DNA of 16,563 nucleotides from positions 1 through 16,563 of the forward strand of contig JAFMSA010000018.1 of NCBI GenBank assembly GCA_017353855.1. Reading direction: 5' to 3'. Made by a program: the position numbers and the translations under genes. Numbering within the stretch: the first letter of the stretch is position 1; each line of letters starts with the position of its first letter. This document shows, in pieces, positions 14,244-16,563 of the stretch. The notes below the pieces were generated by a model. The model was not told the origin of the DNA. It saw nothing but the letters and a program-made list of their open reading frames with translations, and did not search any database. Source of the DNA: Alphaproteobacteria bacterium. Lineage in GTDB: Bacteria; Pseudomonadota; Alphaproteobacteria; ATCC43930; CGMCC-115725.

Positions 14244-15617
14244 TCACGCCTGCGTGATGGGATATTTCGCGAAAATCTCGTTGGCCCGTTTGAACGCTTT
14301 GTCGATCGCCGCTTCGGGCGCCATCCCGTTTTTCATTACATCGAATTCGGCGACGCTGAAGACGTGCTCGGCATCGACCTGCGCGATCGCCGGGTTGTAG
14401 GCCTCGTAGATCGGCAACGTCGGACCAAAGAGCGTCTGCTCGGTATGGACGGTGCGATGCGGGTCCTCCTTGAGCCAGAACGGATCGCTCTTGGCCATCC
14501 CGGGTATCGGGATCGCAAAACGGCCAAGCCCGCCTTTCAGATACTGGTTCAGCACCTTCGGCTCGAGCATGTATCTGATGAACTCCTTGGCCGCCGCGAC
14601 GTTTTTCGCCCCTTTCGGAATCGTCGGGCCAAAACCCACGACCTGAGCGTGCACCTTCTCGCCGTCGTTGCCGAGCGGCAGCCCGTGGGTCACGGTAGCG
14701 TCATATTCCTCTTTCTTGTTGTACAGCGCGAGCTCGGTCGAGATCGAGCCGTCGAAATCCATCACCATCAGCTTGGAATGGAAGGCATTGTTGTCGTCAG
14801 CGTCGTTCCAGCTGACGACGCCGGGCGGCACATACCCTTTCATGTAGGGGGCAGTCAGCTTGACGATTCCTTTGACCGCCGCCTCGCGGACCTTGGGGTC
14901 GTCGGTATGAAGCTTGCCGTCGGGGGTGATGAAGCCCTTGCCACCGTAGGCGATCATGAACTGGTTAAAAGTCACGATCGGGTCGCCACCGTTGCCGGTC
15001 AGTTGGTAACCGTAGGCGTAGATATTACGCATCCCTTGCCCGCGCAGCTTGTCCTGCACCGGCATAAAGAAGTCGAGGAAGGCATCCCAGGTATTCGGGA
15101 CGTCGGAGACTTTGTAGCCCGCTTTCTCGACCAGAGATCCCCAGAAATGGAACGGCCAGGTCCCCAACTTCATCGGAGCCATGTAATAGGCACGTTTCTT
15201 CGTCGTGTTGTTGTAGTGATAGCAGCAGCCGAGCGCGGTCGGGCTAAAGCGGAACTTCTCGGGTTCGACGATGTCGTCGAGGGCGAGGAGGTGGTCATCC
15301 CAGGCGTTCAGCGGGGTAAACCGTATATCGGCCACCTCCATCACGTCGGGAACGCCACCGCTCTCGATCGCTGAGATCTCCTTTTGCCGCAGTGGCGCGT
15401 TCGGGATTAGGCTGTAGTCGACCTTGTCGCCGCTCGCCTTCTCGTAATCGGCAACCAACGCGCGGAAGGCGACGTCCTCCTCAGGAAGGTAGCCCTGATT
15501 CCACCACGCCTCCACGGTCTTGGCCGCTGCGTTCGCAATATAGGGCCGGGCCAAGGTCCCGGCCGCAATCAAGCCCAATGAACGGCGCAGCACTGATCGC
15601 CGGCTCGGATTTGTCAT
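14244..15617 (-). CDS. second ABC substrate-binding protein, Tat-exported, sugar-type
   Basis: A 457-residue periplasmic binding protein of the family-1 (MalE/UgpB-like) class, longer than and unrelated in detail to the one at 10016-11185. SRRSVLR (5-11) plus a hydrophobic stretch and an ANA-AA cleavage site form a clear twin-arginine signal. Mature blocks include VEAWWNQGYLPEEDVAFRAL, SGGVPDVMEVAD, MDFDGSISTELALYNKK, and the late FIRYMLEP element of bacterial solute-binding proteins. ATG 15617 is chosen because GGAAGGAAGG stands directly upstream; the frame runs 49 codons further 5' without a ribosome site and across the promoter. It is convergent with the importer operon and has its own promoter. 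No ATPase or permease of its own is in the window, so it either serves the neighbouring permease pair or is an orphan. Sugar or glycerol-phosphate-like ligands are plausible but unproven. Confidence 0.92.
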   Translation of the reverse strand: MTNPSRRSVLRRSLGLIAAGTLARPYIANAAAKTVEAWWNQGYLPEEDVAFRALVADYEKASGDKVDYSLIPNAPLRQKEISAIESGGVPDVMEVADIRFTPLNAWDDHLLALDDIVEPEKFRFSPTALGCCYHYNNTTKKRAYYMAPMKLGTWPFHFWGSLVEKAGYKVSDVPNTWDAFLDFFMPVQDKLRGQGMRNIYAYGYQLTGNGGDPIVTFNQFMIAYGGKGFITPDGKLHTDDPKVREAAVKGIVKLTAPYMKGYVPPGVVSWNDADDNNAFHSKLMVMDFDGSISTELALYNKKEEYDATVTHGLPLGNDGEKVHAQVVGFGPTIPKGAKNVAAAKEFIRYMLEPKVLNQYLKGGLGRFAIPIPGMAKSDPFWLKEDPHRTVHTEQTLFGPTLPIYEAYNPAIAQVDAEHVFSVAEFDVMKNGMAPEAAIDKAFKRANEIFAKYPITQA

Positions 15618-15674
15618 GATCGCCTTCCTTCCCCATTCACTCCATGCAGCGCAATCGGCATGTTTCATTTTGCT

Positions 15675-15703
15675 AGTATAAAGCGGCGCCGTCGCCGAAC
15701 CAA
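15675..15703 (-). promoter_or_regulatory. sigma-70-type promoter of the second binding protein
   Basis: On the minus strand TTGGTT (15698-15703) and TATACT (15675-15680) are separated by exactly 17 bases. The -10 box matches consensus at five of six positions. It lies 57 bases before the ATG, within the 5' extension of the reading frame, and so supports the start at 15617. Confidence 0.55.
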
Positions 15704-15732
15704 TCCGCCGCTGTCTCCGTTGCAGGCTCAGT

Positions 15733-15876
15733 TCAGCTCTCTGCGTGATCGTCGAGGCGCTCACGGCGATGAACCTTGAGCCGCTCGTGCGTGTCTTCCT
15801 CGTCCGGTCCCATCAGGCGCGAGTAGCCTGCTACATCGGCGCCCGGAATCGCGGCCAAGGCGGCAAATGCGGGCAT
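15733..15876 (-). pseudogene. class III adenylate/guanylate cyclase, truncated N-terminus
   Basis: A 47-codon frame starting at ATG 15876 carries LAAI-x-GADVAGYSRLMGPDEEDTHERLKVHRR. This is the start of the class III nucleotide cyclase catalytic domain found in many rhizobial cyclases, with the metal-binding Asp in ADVAGYS. The family continues for at least 150 more residues (the TGDG region and the second metal site). Here the reading frame ends after HAES, so it is a dead fragment. It stops only 30 bases from the second binding protein's -35 box, so deletion or insertion near 15735 probably joined the two. No larger cyclase remnant was seen upstream. Confidence 0.72.
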
Positions 15877-16563
15877 TACTCACGTGAGGTGTCGACGCCC
15901 CCGTTCTGAGGCGTTCCGGGATGAGGGCGGGGAGGTCTGAAATCGTCCGCGCACAGCCGCGATAGGATGCGCCCCACAGCTGGTCGGGAGTTGGCGCTAC
16001 TCGGCCGTTCGTCACGGGATTGACAAAGGTCGGCAATCTAACACTGATGCAGCCATCCAGTTAGTGACAAGACCATAATGGCCGAAAACCTTCACTGCCC
16101 CGTCCGCCGGCGGGATGAGGAACCACACCCCCGAGAACCTCTCGACGCCTGGAGCTTCGCGATCCCGACCTGGTTCCCGGGGACTTGCCGGTCTTGCTGG
16201 CAAGCACCCCTGGCGATCACGGCAGGTCCGCGGGCCATCGGCCAGCGCAGCGGACTGCTGCCGTCCGTCAAATCGGTGAGCGACATCCGGGAGCAGAGGC
16301 CATTGGGTTCTTTCGGGCTCGCGTTACGATTACCGTCAAGTCAAACCGAACCGCCCTCACGCAGAGACGACTAACCCCGCTTGTCCGGCAATATCCTGTC
16401 GAGAGAGCGCAAGCTGCGCAACGGCTTTGGCAGCGCCCGAGCGCTTCTGTAGCGTATTGCAATCCGCCTCTCCCGGCGCCGCGCCGGCTCGCTCGGATTG
16501 CGTGCGGTCTTAGAACGATTGGCTCATCGCAGGGAATGCTGCATCTGGCGGAGCATTGCAACT
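15877..16563. other. no recognisable gene
   Basis: About 690 bases to the window edge. There are open frames on both strands (for example 16078-16374 plus and 16268-16561 minus), but none has a family motif or ribosome binding site. It may include the damaged 5' side of the cyclase locus. I see no RNA gene or element end. Confidence 0.45.

Noticed and set aside
14232..15374. 380-codon open frame on the plus strand
   Set aside because: It is antisense to the second binding protein, which has a signal peptide, ribosome site and promoter; the antisense frame has no motif.
1..16563. CRISPR arrays, tRNA or rRNA genes, integrase and attachment sites
   Set aside because: No regularly spaced direct repeats, no tRNA-like or rRNA-like sequence, and no integrase motif were seen while reading both strands.

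Overview
The window is high-GC DNA and reads like an accessory, decaying segment of an alphaproteobacterial (probably Hyphomicrobiales/Rhizobiales) chromosome. The pointers are the GC-rich codon usage, several MFS and ABC uptake systems, Tat-exported binding proteins, an ISAzo13-type transposase relic, and a dispersed repeat that resembles the GTCATTGCGAG...GAAGC repeats of Bradyrhizobium-like genomes. The taxonomic call is inference; no rRNA or other marker gene is present.

Left part (1-4250). A small secreted protein (minus strand) is followed by an AT-rich, palindrome-rich gap and the 3' end of an ISAzo13-family transposase. Next comes a probable catabolic module on the plus strand: a class II aldolase with a promoter overlapped by a perfect 17-bp palindrome, then an MHS-type MFS transporter destroyed by about eight frameshifts and deletions, then an XRE-cupin regulator. 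The transporter relic lies between two hairpins. The half-site pattern of the aldolase palindrome (TGACA-N5-TGTCA) recurs once more, at 404-418.

Middle part (4250-8950). A frameshifted 5' half of exodeoxyribonuclease III (xthA) lies next to an intact MHS-family MFS transporter (minus). After a gap with no recognised gene comes a second intact MFS transporter of the oxalate/monocarboxylate-like type (minus). A graveyard of gene pieces follows: a MazE/AbrB-like antitoxin N-terminus abutting an oppositely oriented zinc-ribbon protein relic, then a strong inverted repeat.

Right part (8950-16563). This is the best preserved system: a GntR-like LacI-family repressor (minus) diverges from an ABC importer operon made of a Tat-exported binding protein, an ATPase and two permeases. 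The 68-bp divergent gap holds a 16-bp, CG-centred operator that resembles the E. coli GntR site. A second, unrelated Tat-exported binding protein lies convergent to the operon, with its own promoter. It may feed the same permease or be an orphan. The window ends with a truncated class III nucleotide cyclase fragment and about 690 bp without a recognisable gene.

Together the window holds three carbon-uptake units (aldolase/MFS/XRE-cupin, two stand-alone MFS carriers, and a LacI-controlled ABC importer) separated by relics of genes and mobile DNA. I do not see a clearly novel defence or biosynthetic system. The most original signals are the two candidate operators and the two-binding-protein arrangement around one ABC transporter.
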